Of a stretch of DNA of 64,000 nt, positions 44,286 through 55,299 are shown one piece after another; the first letter of the stretch is position 1, and every line of letters begins with the position of its first letter. The position numbers and the translations under genes were made by a program. Under the pieces are notes generated by a model that saw nothing but the letters and a program-made list of their open reading frames with translations, did no database searches and was not told the origin of the DNA. This DNA is from Membranipora membranacea. Lineage: Eukaryota; Bryozoa; Gymnolaemata; Cheilostomatida; Membraniporidae. The stretch lies in assembly GCA_914767715.1 (NCBI GenBank), contig OU612069.1:27773387-27837386 (forward strand). The letters are read 5' to 3'.

Positions 44286-47189
44286 AATCACAAGATAATG
44301 AACATCATGACCTCATATTCAAACTAAATCACAACAATAGCCAAAGCTCAATAATATCGCAGTAAACTTCCATCTTTTTTGTTGAATTGTTCTAAGAATA
44401 TTTTCAGTGTAGTACCGAAGAGTATTGGCAATAAGTAATCAGCTTTTCAGGAGATTTCTGATCAGCACCTGTTTCACCTTATGTGCTCTGACTTGGCAAG
44501 CAATGTTTGTTTGTGCTGACTATTAGAGGTTTTTAATTGATATGACACTGCTGCTGAATTTGATCTTGGATACATATTATATAAGTCATGCTCATCTTGT
44601 CTCTAGCTTGATCTCCCAGTGTTTACTGAACTGGTTTTTGCTCTAATTCTGCATAATCAGCAAATTTTGACAACATTGTGTTAAAGCTGTCATGATTGAA
44701 ATTCCTTGTCAATTGCAAGGTTTTTCACAAAATTGAGAAAAGAGAATTCATCTGTTGTTGCAGTTTACTGTTACCAAAGGATTTTATTGAAGATCAACTT
44801 TAGAAATTGTTTGTGTAGTATATACCTCAATGCTCTACCTGTAAGCAAGGTTTTAGCTTGCTGAAAATCGTTTGATCAGCTTTCCGCTCCGCTTTTTGAG
44901 GACTATGAAGTTAAGAGGGTTTTCAGGAGCTTTCAGACTTTGGATCATGAGGCTTTTGATATTTTTATTTCTGTTTTGACAACTGCAGCTTAGATGTTTT
45001 AATCTATTTTGGAGACACATAAATGATGATTGGAGCTGGCTGATGCAAGATTTTTATGTTTTAGACAATGATATAGCTGTCATTATAAACAAGCAAAAAA
45101 GCAAAAATTTTGTCCGTCTTTGACTGTTACTGATGGCTGTGAGATTATAAATAACATATCAAGTATTCTATTGGATAGACATCTGGAAACTACACTGCAC
45201 TTGGCTTGGTAACCAAGAGGACGGATCTGTTCAGGAACCGTGATGCGAAGAATATTCACTGCTAGTTTAATGATTAACGCGTATTTGTGTAGTTTTAATT
45301 TCTTTTCAAATTTGTCCGCCATCGCAGTATGAATTATTTAACTCTCAATGGAAATTCATAATAATAATTGCTTTTTTTAAATATTTTACTTTTATAGTTA
45401 TTTTTTTTTCATCAAATGGGTCACATCAAAATTTCATTGATTCCATAACCTGGCCTTTATTTAGGTTAGTAACCTTTTGTACCACTGAATTTAAATTCTA
45501 GTCACTGTTAATTAAACTGCCAAGGAGTAATCCATCAGTGTAATTCTAAATTATACACACCAATCCTATAATTAACATATTTTTGATCAAATCATCAGTA
45601 ATTGTCTCTGTTGTTAAGAAACCAACTTTGAATTATCATATCTCAAATAGCAATATTATCTTACAACAATGAATAATATAGATTAACCTGACAGTTTGAA
45701 TGCTCAAAAGCAGTGGTATAATTTTGTCGCATTCAAATCATTGAAAATTTGCAATGCAACATTCTTCGGAAATATTGTTTAGTGTGATCAGATGATAGAA
45801 TTTTCGGAGAAGTAGTCAAATAACTCAAGGATGGCTACCTACATATCTTTGGTGGCCAGTCAGCAAGCTGAAACTGTTGCAGTGCTCTCAGGGCTCTGCC
45901 AAACAATTGCCCCTTCTCTCCTGCCCTTCTCACCCAATAATATTAAATAAGAAATTTTAGAAACAGCCATTGCTACTATAATGTCCCTAAACTGACTACA
46001 TATAGACCCAATATTGACCCAATATTGACCTTGAACTGAGCAAAAATTGACCTGATATCGATGTCAGATCACCTCCAATTCTCTCTAATAATGACAGTTG
46101 GACGTCAGTTGGACATCAAACTGACGTCAATCATCAACCCCATCTGGACGTTGATTAACGTTTCACCTCAGACCCTAAAATCAACGTCAAACTGACGTCA
46201 ATTGGACGTCCGGGTACCCGCTGGATTGAGGATTCCAAATATGGAATTATTTTTCCAAATTATAAATTACGAGCTGAGATATCTTGTAAAATGTGAAACC
46301 CCTTCTCATGATGCCAACACACAATTTTCGGAGTTGTCTCCATTTGCCTATAATACAACTTTCTTTACCTCTCAGATTGTCTGAGATAATTTTATCAGCA
46401 ACAGGAAACAACCATTTCTAATGTTTAAAATCAGGACATATGTCTGACATAATGGTCTTTTCTGATTCCTGTGAGCAATATGGCGTACAATAGTTTACAC
46501 ACTCTTTTAATCGAGTTCAAAGAATTATATAGCTTGGGAGCATCACCATATTGTTTGATAAAGCCAGGCTCATACCTTTAACAATTTGCCTGTTGTGTAT
46601 ACGAGGTACAATCAGTTGGCAAGAGCATTTATCAAGACAATCCCTCTGGATTTGTAGTTAATTCTTGATCGCTTTGCCTGCGGCGTGAGCGATGGAAGGG
46701 AGCAACAGGAATGCAGGCAATTGGATCAAACTTGTTCTAGAATAAGCTGAAGTACCGGTATGCATGCGTTATCTTTCAACTTGCTAGTTATAAATCTAAG
46801 CATAAAAAAAGGACGAAGTTTCCTATGTAAATCCCATCCTCTACACTCTACACTTTTGATTACATGATTAGATTTTTTAACAGACACTCAATGCAGCATT
46901 AGTCAGAAGATCTCATGTAAAACTCGAAATTGGTGATTATGTCTCTGGGTTCATTGCCCATACCCTAGATATCAGTGCACACTGTTCCTATATTTCAATA
47001 ATTGATAATATGATAGGTCATTGGTTGTTGTTGAGAGAGCCATGAACTTACTTGATCATAAACCCTGCAAAGAAATCCTACTAATGATTTAATCACTCTG
47101 GCTTGAATAATACAAGCCCAACATGTTTCAGTGAGCAGGCTAGATAACTAAAATGTTATATACGTAATGCGGATTTACGTTTTTTCCAG
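44286..47189. other. Mostly non-coding stretch
   Basis: No recognised gene. A minus-strand frame at 45,083-45,322 starts with a strong context (GCGATGGCGGAC) and encodes MADKFEKKLKLHKYALIIK; it could be a first exon but has no recognised motif. An ACGTCA-rich patch lies at 46,092-46,212. Confidence 0.35.
46092..46212. repeat. GACGTC/TGACGTCA-rich short repeat patch
   Basis: The 8-bp palindrome TGACGTCA occurs at 46,122-46,129 and 46,193-46,200, with related GACGTCAGTTGGAC, TGGACGTTGATTAACG and AATTGGACGTC sequences nearby. It resembles the body of a MITE with repeated GACGTCAA words more than an enhancer, though TGACGTCA is also the CREB/ATF site. Confidence 0.45.
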
Positions 47190-47561
47190 GTATAGAAATG
47201 AGCGTCACCAACTATGAAGCTCAATTTTGTAAATCTCATATGGATACTGAGTTAATTATGATAATGAATTCAGATACTGTCAATTATGGGAGAATCCTCG
47301 GCCCAGGATCAATGAGTTCAGGATCAGAAAACAGGTCACAAATCTGCAAAGTTAAGATCAGAAGTCAGCAGAAGAGTCTTATTGTTTACCACCAACTAAC
47401 TTCATTAAACGTTCCCTGTATGGAAGATCAAAGACTAGGGCTACGTATGGGAAGCACTGAGGAACCTTGCATCGAACAGAAAGAGCATTCTGATGGATTG
47501 ATAGAAGTATCCCTCAACCTTCCACATCTTAATCATACGGATTTCAGCATAAAATTTACAG
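47190..47561 (+). CDS. Symmetric phase 1-1 exon of an unrecognised gene
   Basis: The 372-bp open stretch is preceded by a strong acceptor (GTTTTTTCCAG, AG at 47,188-47,189) and followed by a good donor (ACAG then GTAAGAAA at 47,562). Both junctions are phase 1, the usual pattern of shuffled domain exons. The 124 residues include an MSVTNYEAQFCKSHM start-like segment, six cysteines and a C-terminal VSLNLPHLNHTDFSIKF strand pattern. I do not recognise the domain. The donor phase matches the acceptor of the next exon at 48,016, which supports a common gene on the plus strand. Confidence 0.5.
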
Positions 47562-48015
47562 GTAAGAAAAAATCAAGAGGTGACCATAAGATTTGTGTGA
47601 AATGGAAAGTAGGTAATTTTATTTCAGTTAAAGCAACAACACTTGATCATTCTGCTGCTTTTATTTTCTTTAGAATGCTCTTTTAATCTCAATGTAAAGA
47701 TCAGAACAATAATTGAACCAGGAAAGAAATTATTGATAGTGGCAAGTTCTCAGTATTTTGTCCTGACCTGACTATACCAGAATTTGATCTCACTGGAATG
47801 TTTGTTCCCCCCCCCCCTGCCTCTAATCTCACTAATTGAGTGATGGAGATTTGTCATGTTTGGTAAGAGATTGCACAAATGATCGATTAACCATAATCTA
47901 TTGTGTGCCATTGCTGAGGCTTTGTTTGTAGCACTGAGATCATACACAACAAAGGGTCATACACATCAATCAACAATCCAACAATCCTTAATTTATCTCT
48001 GCCTTTTATATCAGA

Positions 48016-48721
48016 TTTGAATATAAATAACTTTAGTTTATCCCAAATTTACGATGGGCATAGCAAATGGCAACACATTCACTATGGTTCCATGGATCGA
48101 TTATGTAAGGATTTCGGTAGTAATCGCCCCATGGAAATGGCATTAAAGTCAAATTCCGATTGTGACGAATGACTTTTTGGACGCGAATATCCAATGCCTT
48201 CAAAGGGATTTAATGCGGGAGGCCGGGGTTCAAGTCTCGGCCGCGGCAGATTCTTTTCATGTTTTTCCCATCATGGGAATGGTTAGAATCCACTGGATTC
48301 TAACCATTCAAAATTGGAGTGAACCACAAAATCGACCCATGGAACCATAGTGATTGGGAAACACCTTTAGCGACGCGCTGGACAGCACGATTGAAATCAA
48401 AAGTGATCACCTGACTATTAATGCTTCCAGACATCCAGAAGGCTTCATTACAGACATGGCTGCATTAGAAAACATTACAAACGGCCAACGGTACCACGTT
48501 AAAGAGATTATGTGTTAAAAGTTTTCCGCTGACAATATTTCAATGCACAGAACACTTCGGATATTGTAATGATGTGATATGATGAAGTTTACCAAGAAGC
48601 ACGGAAGATCAATGAAAAATTGTTGCAAATACTTGAGAATAAGGGGGCTGGAGAATTTAAGGTTTTTTTGCGAGGCAATGTCATTCTTGGCATATTATCT
48701 CTGTACAATGATGAGCTTTGA
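48016..48721 (+). pseudogene. Broken exon(s) with a possible death-fold/CARD domain
   Basis: After the acceptor TTTTATATCAG (AG at about 48,014-48,015) a phase-1 frame opens as LNINNFSLSQIYDGHSKWQH, then is split by the MITE at 48,080-48,352. Beyond the MITE the frame continues IGKHL into a TAG at 48,368, while a +1 frame carries on ALDSTIEIKSDHLTI and GFITDMAALENITNGQ to a TAA at 48,516. A third stretch (48,581-48,721) reads EARKINEKLLQILENKGAGE, FKVFLRG and ends at a TGA. The LLxILxxKGxxxFxxFL pattern is that of CARD domains, and WxxIGxxL suits a death domain. Family is inference; gene damage (MITE, frameshifts) is directly visible. Confidence 0.4.
48080..48352. mobile_element. 273-bp MITE with a tRNA-like body
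   Basis: The ends CACTATGGTTCCATGG and its inverse CCATGGAACCATAGTG are terminal inverted repeats, extended by a near match to ATCGATT. The trinucleotide ATT flanks both sides (48,077-48,079 and 48,353-48,355), a possible 3-bp target duplication as in PIF/Harbinger elements. Inside, 48,165-48,243 looks tRNA-derived: a GGGTTCAAGTC B-box-like word with a paired GGCCG/CGGCC T-stem. A perfect inner palindrome GAATGGTTAGAATCC and its inverse lies at about 48,278-48,309. Confidence 0.7.
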
Positions 48722-49309
48722 AGCAGAGTTTGGTGAAATAATTTGATAAAAATATACGAATGGAACTTGGACAATTATCTAGTAGTTTGCATAAAAGGTT
48801 ACAAATTCCCGCCTCCTCACTCTTCTATCAAAGAATGATTATGATTGCACTTGCACCCAAACAACCATCATTATAAAAATGAATATTTGCGAAATTAAAA
48901 ACTCACCGCATTCATTATCAGCAGCAAAAACAGGAAGTTAGGTCAGCTTACAATGACTCCTGTCTCTCTGATTCCACAAGTGTGTCATGCTGACTTGTTA
49001 CAAGCGCAATGGAATGTGTGTGAAGGATTAACAAACAGTGTTAATTGTACTTAATTGGACAATTAAAAACTTTGACAACAAGGATATCAAGGTAATTATA
49101 TAGTTATGCCTGTTATTGGCTAACCTCCCTGCTTGTGGCACTCAATCTGACAGATTAAAATTTATTACTTTCACTTAACTACTAGTCTAACATTTTAATA
49201 CTATCTTAACTAGTGCCAACACGTACTAGGGAACTACCATCCAAGAGTGAGAGAGAAAAATGCCAAAATTGCTTCCTGTACACCATATAACTGAGATGAC
49301 TGAGAATGA
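48722..49309. other. Non-coding stretch
   Basis: AT-rich sequence with no recognised gene; it may be the 3' region of the death-fold-like gene. Confidence 0.4.
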
Positions 49310-49310
49310 T

Positions 49311-49333
49311 ATGAATTGAATTGAATTGAATTT
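49311..49333. repeat. TGAAT microsatellite at the LINE-G 3' end
   Basis: Four to five units of TGAAT, read ATTCA on the element strand, at the expected 3' boundary. Confidence 0.85.
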
Positions 49334-49677
49334 ATTTTTGGTAATTGTGTTAGAAACACATTACAATTTAGGCGTGAGCCATATCTCGCTCAGTTATTTA
49401 AAGGACAAATACTAAAAGGCACAAAGCTGCACAAAAATCTTGATGTTCTAGTTTTTGGCATGATAAAATATTTACGATTACTTTTATAACAACTGCGTAA
49501 AATGTGTGTATCATCAGCGATAAAATGTTGAGCTAAATCGAAAATACTCATGTCAACAAAAAAGGCAGCGTCAAAAATGTAGCTGTTTTTTAAAAACGGA
49601 CTTAAAAAGCATATTCTTTTGTCTTTCCGTAGCACCAGTGTACCAGAGTTCAATATTATAGGTAAAAATGAGTTGGA

Positions 49678-50946
49678 TCAGTGATTGGATAAAATTATGT
49701 TGTTGATACTGGTTAGGTTTAAAAGGTTTGAATCTAGAAAAAGCGTAAAATCTTTCTTTAGTTTACTATAGACATATTCAGTGTTTGAGCAACATTTAAT
49801 ATCACAGTCGAAAAATGTACCTAGGTATTTAAAACTATCTACCTTCTCTATTGGATTACCATTTATAAAAATATAGTCGTATAAGGCACAATATTTGCTA
49901 AAATTCACAACCATCTCTTTGGTTTTCGCTGTGTTAAGAATAAGATTCACAGAGGAACATTGCTCAGTGAAGTGTTGTATGGCATCAAAATAGTTTTGGG
50001 ATATAGTTGGCTGTCTAAAATTCATGTCCATGTCATCCATGTCATCAGCATATTTAAAAATCTTCACATTATCACAGTTAGATTTTATAAAATCAGTGTA
50101 TACAGAAAACAAAATAGGAGATAAAACACAGCCTTGTGGGCAGCCAATATCACAGCTCAGCTTTTTAGATTAGGCATTTCCAACATTTACAAATTGCTGG
50201 CGGTCAACAAGAAAAGCTTTAATAATTGAAAGTAAATAGTGAGGAACATTCATGGCTTTCAGGGTACTCGGGTACAATAGTGTTAAAAGCGGATGTAAAA
50301 TCAACAAATAAAATTCGAGCAAAACTTGATTGTTGTTCCAGGTGTGATCGTAAAAAATAATCAATACTAATACATGCGTCTATGGTACTTCGGTTCTTTT
50401 TGTACGTAAATTGACAGTCATCTAGGGCTTGAATTAAAAATTTTCTCAAAACACTTCATCATCACAGATTTTAACGCTATTGGTCTGTAATCATTATTGC
50501 ACGATGGATTTGGCTTCTTAGGAAGTGGTTTGATTGCTGACAGTTTTTATAAATTTGGAAGAGTACCAGGCTTTAAACATGAATTAAAAATTTCACAAAA
50601 AAATAGGAGCAAGTTCAAAGTAACAGTCTTTTAATACTGAGGTTGAGATGTTGTCTGGACCAGCTGCTTTGGATGGATTACACTGTCTAAACTGCTCTCG
50701 TACTTCTTCTATGCTGATATCAGGTGGTAGGTCAGCATCAGGTGGTTCGGGATCAGGTGAGTCAGGAGGCTCAGCGGCCGCTTCAGTTAGATCAGGATTG
50801 TTGAATCTCGTGTAGAATTGATTGAGGTCATCTGCTAATTTGGTCTGCTCAGTTGGTTGCATCAGGTCAAAGTTACTGGTGGTTTTACTGGATAGGTTTG
50901 ACATAGATTTTATGCCCTTCCACGTCAGCTTGATATCTGTTGACAT
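49678..50946 (-). pseudogene. LINE-G reverse transcriptase (broken)
   Basis: Readable blocks from 5' to 3' on the minus strand: CNPSKAAGPDNISTSVLKDC (50,640-50,700); a KKNRSTIDACISIDYFL block followed by ARILFVDFTSAFNTI (50,280-50,410); loss of frame and a stop near 50,170; then FKYADDMDDMDMN at about 50,030-50,070 and a KVDSFKYLGTFFDCDIKCC block near 49,800-49,850. Three or more frame changes. A linker ORF with proline-rich acidic sequence (50,740-50,800) precedes the RT. Confidence 0.85.
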
Positions 50947-51146
50947 TCTATCCAGTGTCTTGCTTTTGTATTTTAGTTTTAACTTTTTCGATCAGTTTTT
51001 TTAATTCAGATTGAAGCTGTTTCATTCTAACTTTATCATTGGTCTTCATCGCGATTTGTTTGGCATCTATCAGCTTTTTAATCTCCTTCGTTATCCATGG
51101 CTTTTGATTGGTGTTGGTATAAACTGCTTGGTAGTACAGTTTTAGC

Positions 51147-51880
51147 TTACGACAACATGTAATTGGTGTAATTGGTTGTCGCTTCAACTGTTTGATCGAT
51201 TTGTCCTGGTGTTGTGAACAGTGACCAGTCAGTTGTACCAAACGAGGCTTTGCATTTATCGATCGTTTTATTGTCCATGACCTGCTTGGTGACCTTCTGT
51301 TTCTTTTGTTTACGGTGTTTTGGTACATATATCGGGAACAACTGCACAGCATTATGGTCTGATGAGCCAAGTGGTGGGAGTTTGTAAGACTTAAATGCAT
51401 ATTTTAAATTTGAGTAGCACAAATCCAATCGACGATCCTCTCGGGTATTTATTGTGACGTGTTGGAACAGTCGGGACTTAAGTTTTGCCTTGTTAAAATC
51501 GCCAACAATTATTATGGCCGAGTCTGGGTGGTTGATTACACAAGTTTCAACAAAACCATCTATTTTATCAGCGGCAGCTTTCTTCTCAGCATCAGGTGGG
51601 ATGTATACTGCAAAGAGGTGGATGACATTTATCTCTCTTAGGAGAAAGTGGGGTTGGCACTTAAGATGTAAGAGTTCTAAATCCTTAGAGAGGAAGCACC
51701 TGTTGACTGATGTATTTGTACACCACTCTCTCCTTATTAGCCACATACAACCACCACCCCTGCTTTTATCACAGGCAGCAAAGCCACGGTCTGCTCAGAA
51801 TACATCAAACCCGTCAATCGCCACATGGTTATCCTCAATATCTTGATGAAGCCAGGTCTCTGTTATAGCGATTGCACTGA
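51147..51880 (-). pseudogene. LINE-G endonuclease domain
   Basis: The minus-strand frame begins near 51,880 with SAIAITETWLHQDIED (active-site Glu), has a TGA near 51,800, and is open from 51,746. It contains RGGG, then FAVYIPPDAEK, IIIVGDFNKA (active-site GDFN) and GSSDHNAV (active-site SDH). The C-terminal linker is basic. The N-terminal tens of residues are missing through truncation. Confidence 0.85.
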
Positions 51881-52019
51881 CATTCTTATAGGCATAATGG
51901 TAATTATAGGTAATATAGTAACATCAAGAGCTCCGATTTAGACAGGTAATGAGTATATACCAGGCTTACAATATTTGATTAACATTCAGTAGTCAGTGGT
52001 TCTATTGAAAATATGGCCT

Positions 52020-52260
52020 CATTCACATATCACTTCTCTCCACTTACCCATGTAGGACAATTGATACAAAGTAATTCCTCGCTCAACGGGTGAGCGATTT
52101 TGTACGTTTTTATTATAGTAGCAAATTTTTCTGATAATTCTGCTAGCATAGTTTAGCTGATGTATTCTATTTATGCAGTTGCTGCCAATGTTAACAGATT
52201 GCACAAAATATAACATAGGGTATGGCACAACACAGAAGAGTTGAACATAAGTATTTTGTC
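52020..52260 (-). mobile_element. LINE RT C-terminal fragment beside a SINE
   Basis: The minus-strand frame 52,019-52,435 has an N-terminal part from the SINE and a C-terminal part that reads CVVPYPMLYFVQS, CINRIHQLNYASRII and SPVERGITLYQLSYM. This follows the helix pattern in the C-terminal region of LINE RTs (YxxLxY, IxxLQxxAxRII). It is separate from LINE-G, which starts about 130 bp away. Confidence 0.5.
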
Positions 52261-52324
52261 GGGTCATCATACTCATTACTAAGAGTTTTCTATGCTTACA
52301 AAAATTGTGAGCGGACAATTCGAA

Positions 52325-52470
52325 TGGAATGCTTTCGATTTCCATCATGATGAAACGAAAAGAAAAGATTTGCCCGGCTGGGATTTGAGCCTGGGCCTCC
52401 CGCGCTATAGACTTTGATACTACCTTGCACAGCAATGTCTATTCATTACAGCAGCTCTTGCCTGGTCATC
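52325..52470 (-). mobile_element. tRNA-derived SINE
   Basis: The minus strand reads GCGGGAGGCCCAGGCTCAAATCCC in two overlapping parts: GCGGGAGGCC and CAGGCTCAAATCCCAGCCG. The second is a B-box-like word with its pairing T-stem and an acceptor-like GGGCA end. The same CGGGAGGCC/TTCAA/GGCCG pattern, followed by TTTTC and CATCATG, is seen in the MITE at 48,080-48,352, so both come from one tRNA-like family. A complete cloverleaf could not be drawn, so this is not a tRNA gene. Confidence 0.55.
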
Positions 52471-54490
52471 TAAATACAAACTCATTGAATACAATGTCAA
52501 TCCAATTATATAATATCAACTAGAACTGTAAAGGCTTATACTATAACCATACAATAGCAATAATGAATGTAATTTATTTAGCAGGCATGATTAATTACAC
52601 AATAGTAGTTGCCAGTTGGCTAATGATATATGGGTCAGTTTTGAACAATTCTAGAATTGTCCAGAATTGTCCAACAACTCTTGGGTATGAAACGCAGTGC
52701 CAGACTAGTCAACTCAATGCTCCAGGCTACGATTTCTAACGAAAACCTTTAGCCCAGCCCAGCCCGGCACGGCCCAGCCCAGCAACCTGAATCATAAGTG
52801 CTTACTTTATGAATTATATAACTTTTTATTTGGAATCCCTCCTTCAGGATAACATAAGAGCGGAGCTTATATTTGACAAATACCCCTATTTGATTGGGAG
52901 GCTCCCAGTTTTTAGGGTTTTTTTACCATCCCTCCAATTCTCCCTTCCTTCACCCAGAAAATTTTTAGAAACTTCTTTCTGCAAGGGAAACAATATTTTC
53001 TTACATTCACAGTACATACACCTATGTGTTTAAATTACAACTGTTGGTTAAAAATGTTGGTAAAAATCGAAAAGTTTAGTCACCTACCACATCGTGGTGG
53101 CGAAATAGTGTGTGCCTTAAGTGCGAGGCTGCAATGTCTGCGCCAATTTGCTCTCGATTTGGTAGACAGGTCAGAGCACATCTTGGGGTCCAACAACTCC
53201 CTCTCCCCACTCCCCACTCCTATTATAATTACTGCTTGTATGCAGCTATTCGATATCTTTACCTGGCCTATCATTATTGTTTTGTTTTTTTTCTTCTATG
53301 CACTATGTCTTATTTGACCGCCCTATTTAACGGGCCCCCTTAAGCTCGGGTGGCTTGTGTGGGGTGGTACCCTATACCCTTGCCCTCCGTTGCCAGCTAC
53401 TCTTTTTTCGAAGAGGCAGAGGGGGATCTTTATACTGCATGCAAGCACCCTCACATAACCCAGTCTCTCTCATCGGGAAAATTACAACCAATCAGGTAAA
53501 ATGAGGCAATTCATAATATTATGAGCGCCCAAATTTTAGCCTAGAAATGAAATGACAGAATATGGCAAAATCGCAATCTTTTCTGTAATTTCAATGTTTA
53601 ACACACATTCCTATGTGCATATTACCCCACTATGTGGGAAAATATGGACTGCGGCACAAATCATGATTCATGTCATAACTAGAAAGTAAATTATTTGTCA
53701 GAAAATGTCAAGGAATAGATATATCTATGATAAACTGTATGATTGATGTCTGATCTCTAGGTATAATATTTATATAAATTGTCCCCATTGAGAAAAAAAC
53801 ATATCCATATCCCCCGCTCTCCCCTACTATGCTCATTAATGACCTGATCTGAAATCTTTTAGACTATTTGTCGATGAGACATTTAGAGATGATTGCTAGG
53901 TATCAAATCATGTGTTCATTGCTCACTGATACTGTTGCCCATTACAAGCCACGCAAACGGCAACGTCAATCAACTCAGAGAAATATGTCAAGTATGTGAG
54001 CAATGTCCTGCTTAAATTCCACCTTGTCACTGTTCACACTCTCCCAAAAGTGTAATTGTAATTTTCAAAATGATACTGAGTCTTTTAATTGGATGTACTG
54101 AGCTGTCATAATCATCTACAGACTCGTTTATTGAAAAAGCTCAACTTTATCCACCATAAATAAAATATGTTCTGTTTACTTTAATTAACCAAAACTGTTA
54201 TTTCTCTCCATCTAAAACACCAAAAGTAAAAGTAAAAGAATAGAGCACAGTCCGATATCACAACAACTACCTAACCACGGCAATAACATTGATATCAAAA
54301 ACTAAATCAGTTTTATGGAAATAATGAATGTATGTATGCATTTATGCATTTATGTTCCTCCTAAAAACAGCAGTGTGTGTTGTACTGGAGTGAATTCCAC
54401 TAGTCAAAAGAGTTAGCAATAAAATAAAAAATGATGAAAATGGCTACTAAAAATTATGTTAAAAATTTGAGTATTTATAAAAAAAGGTAT
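52471..54490. other. Non-coding stretch
   Basis: No gene recognised. It has a short GC-rich CAGCCCAGCC repeat at about 52,752-52,786, and GC-richer sequence around 53,330-53,440. Overlapping frames at 53,024-53,343 have no motif. Confidence 0.4.
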
Positions 54491-54499
54491 TTCTTAGCT

Positions 54500-54930
54500 T
54501 CTCTGTCATACAGCGGGTGGGTGGCGAGAGACACCAGAGTCTGTCGCCCACCTCTTCCTAATTATAAGCTTGTTGAGTGGATGCCCCTTATCGTTGAAAA
54601 TATTGGACATGGTGTTACGTGACAGGTAAGCTATAAAATCTTGGATATATGGCAGCTGATAATGACATACAGCATCTCTATAGTGCATATCACTGTTGAT
54701 GACCTTCATCGCTCGCCTTTCTACCTGTATCATCTTCTCAGTAATAAGTGAAACCCACATTTTTTTTTTTCGTGGAGAGGTGCCTTTGATATGCGTATTG
54801 ACTTGATATTCGATTTAAGTCTCTCAAGATTACTTCTTCTGCCATCTTGGCAATATGATGTAGAAGTGAGATGGGAATGAAATAAAAAAAGAATTGTTTC
54901 AGATTCTTTTGACAAGATGGATTCAATATA
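54500..54930 (-). mobile_element. LINE C-terminal fragment (LINE-H)
   Basis: The minus-strand frame 54,506-54,760 reads LITEKMIQVERRAMKVIN, YQLPYIQDFIAYLSRNTMSN and DKGHPLNKLIIRKR, the pattern at the C-terminus of RTE/CR1-like ORF2 proteins. A second frame at 54,738-54,926 contains FIPISLLHHIAKMAEEVILR, which may be the RT PISLL block brought close by a deletion; that part is weaker. Confidence 0.55.
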
Positions 54931-55067
54931 TGAATTACCTAACCTCCAAATAATATTGACCTTAACTCTCAATTAAGATGGTCTTAATTAGGAAAAACAT
55001 AAAAGTTGGTCTTAAACTCCCTACATTTTTTGTGGTTTGAAAATCACAGGACTGGCATGAAGCAGCT

Positions 55068-55168
55068 AGGGCCCTAGCCTGTCTTGACAAGCTTTGTTCG
55101 GTGGGGGGGGGGAACCCCCCCCCCCGCCCACCGAACAAAGCTTGTCAAGGCAGGCTACTAGGCCCCAT
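55068..55168. repeat. Palindrome with G and C tracts at its centre
   Basis: GACAAGCTTTGTTCGGTGGG on the left pairs with CCCACCGAACAAAGCTTGTC on the right, and outward GGCCCTAGCCTG pairs, with changes, with CAGGCTACTAGGCC. The centre is 10 G (55,103-55,112), AA, then 11 C (55,115-55,125). Arms are about 40 bp. Confidence 0.95.
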
Positions 55169-55195
55169 ATTTCTTTCTATCTATATTCTAGATAT

Positions 55196-55294
55196 AAGAT
55201 CAAAAGGAACAGCAGTCAGAAGAAATAATACTATGAAAAGCAACTGTTGCTTTTCATAGTATTATTTCTTCTGACTGCTGTTCCTTTTGATCTT
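55196..55294. repeat. Perfect 99-bp palindrome
   Basis: Bases 55,196-55,244 are exactly the reverse complement of 55,246-55,294, with a single T (55,245) at the turn. The left arm starts AAGATCAAAAGG and ends ATGAAAAGCAAC. There are no mismatches in 49 pairs. It lies only 28 bp from the preceding palindrome. Confidence 0.97.
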
Positions 55295-55299
55295 TTTTG

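Larger units (their letters stand above)
49310..51890 (-). mobile_element. L2-like LINE, 5' truncated, with microsatellite 3' end (LINE-G)
   Basis: About 2.6 kb on the minus strand. The 3' end at 49,311-49,333 is a run of ATTCA units (plus strand TGAAT), the typical end of L2-clade elements. The 5' end breaks off within the endonuclease, near 51,890. The RT has FVDFTSAFN, YADDMDD, a KYLGT box and the preceding PSKAAGPDNIS segment, an L2/CR1-like set. Stops and frameshifts separate the open pieces. Confidence 0.85.

Noticed and set aside
45083-45322. First exon of a host gene (good ATG context)
   Set aside because: No domain, no clear donor and no neighbouring exon found; kept only as a note in the intergenic entry.
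48165-48243. Functional tRNA gene
   Set aside because: There is a B-box-like word and T-stem, but the anticodon and acceptor stems do not close, and the sequence lies inside a MITE.
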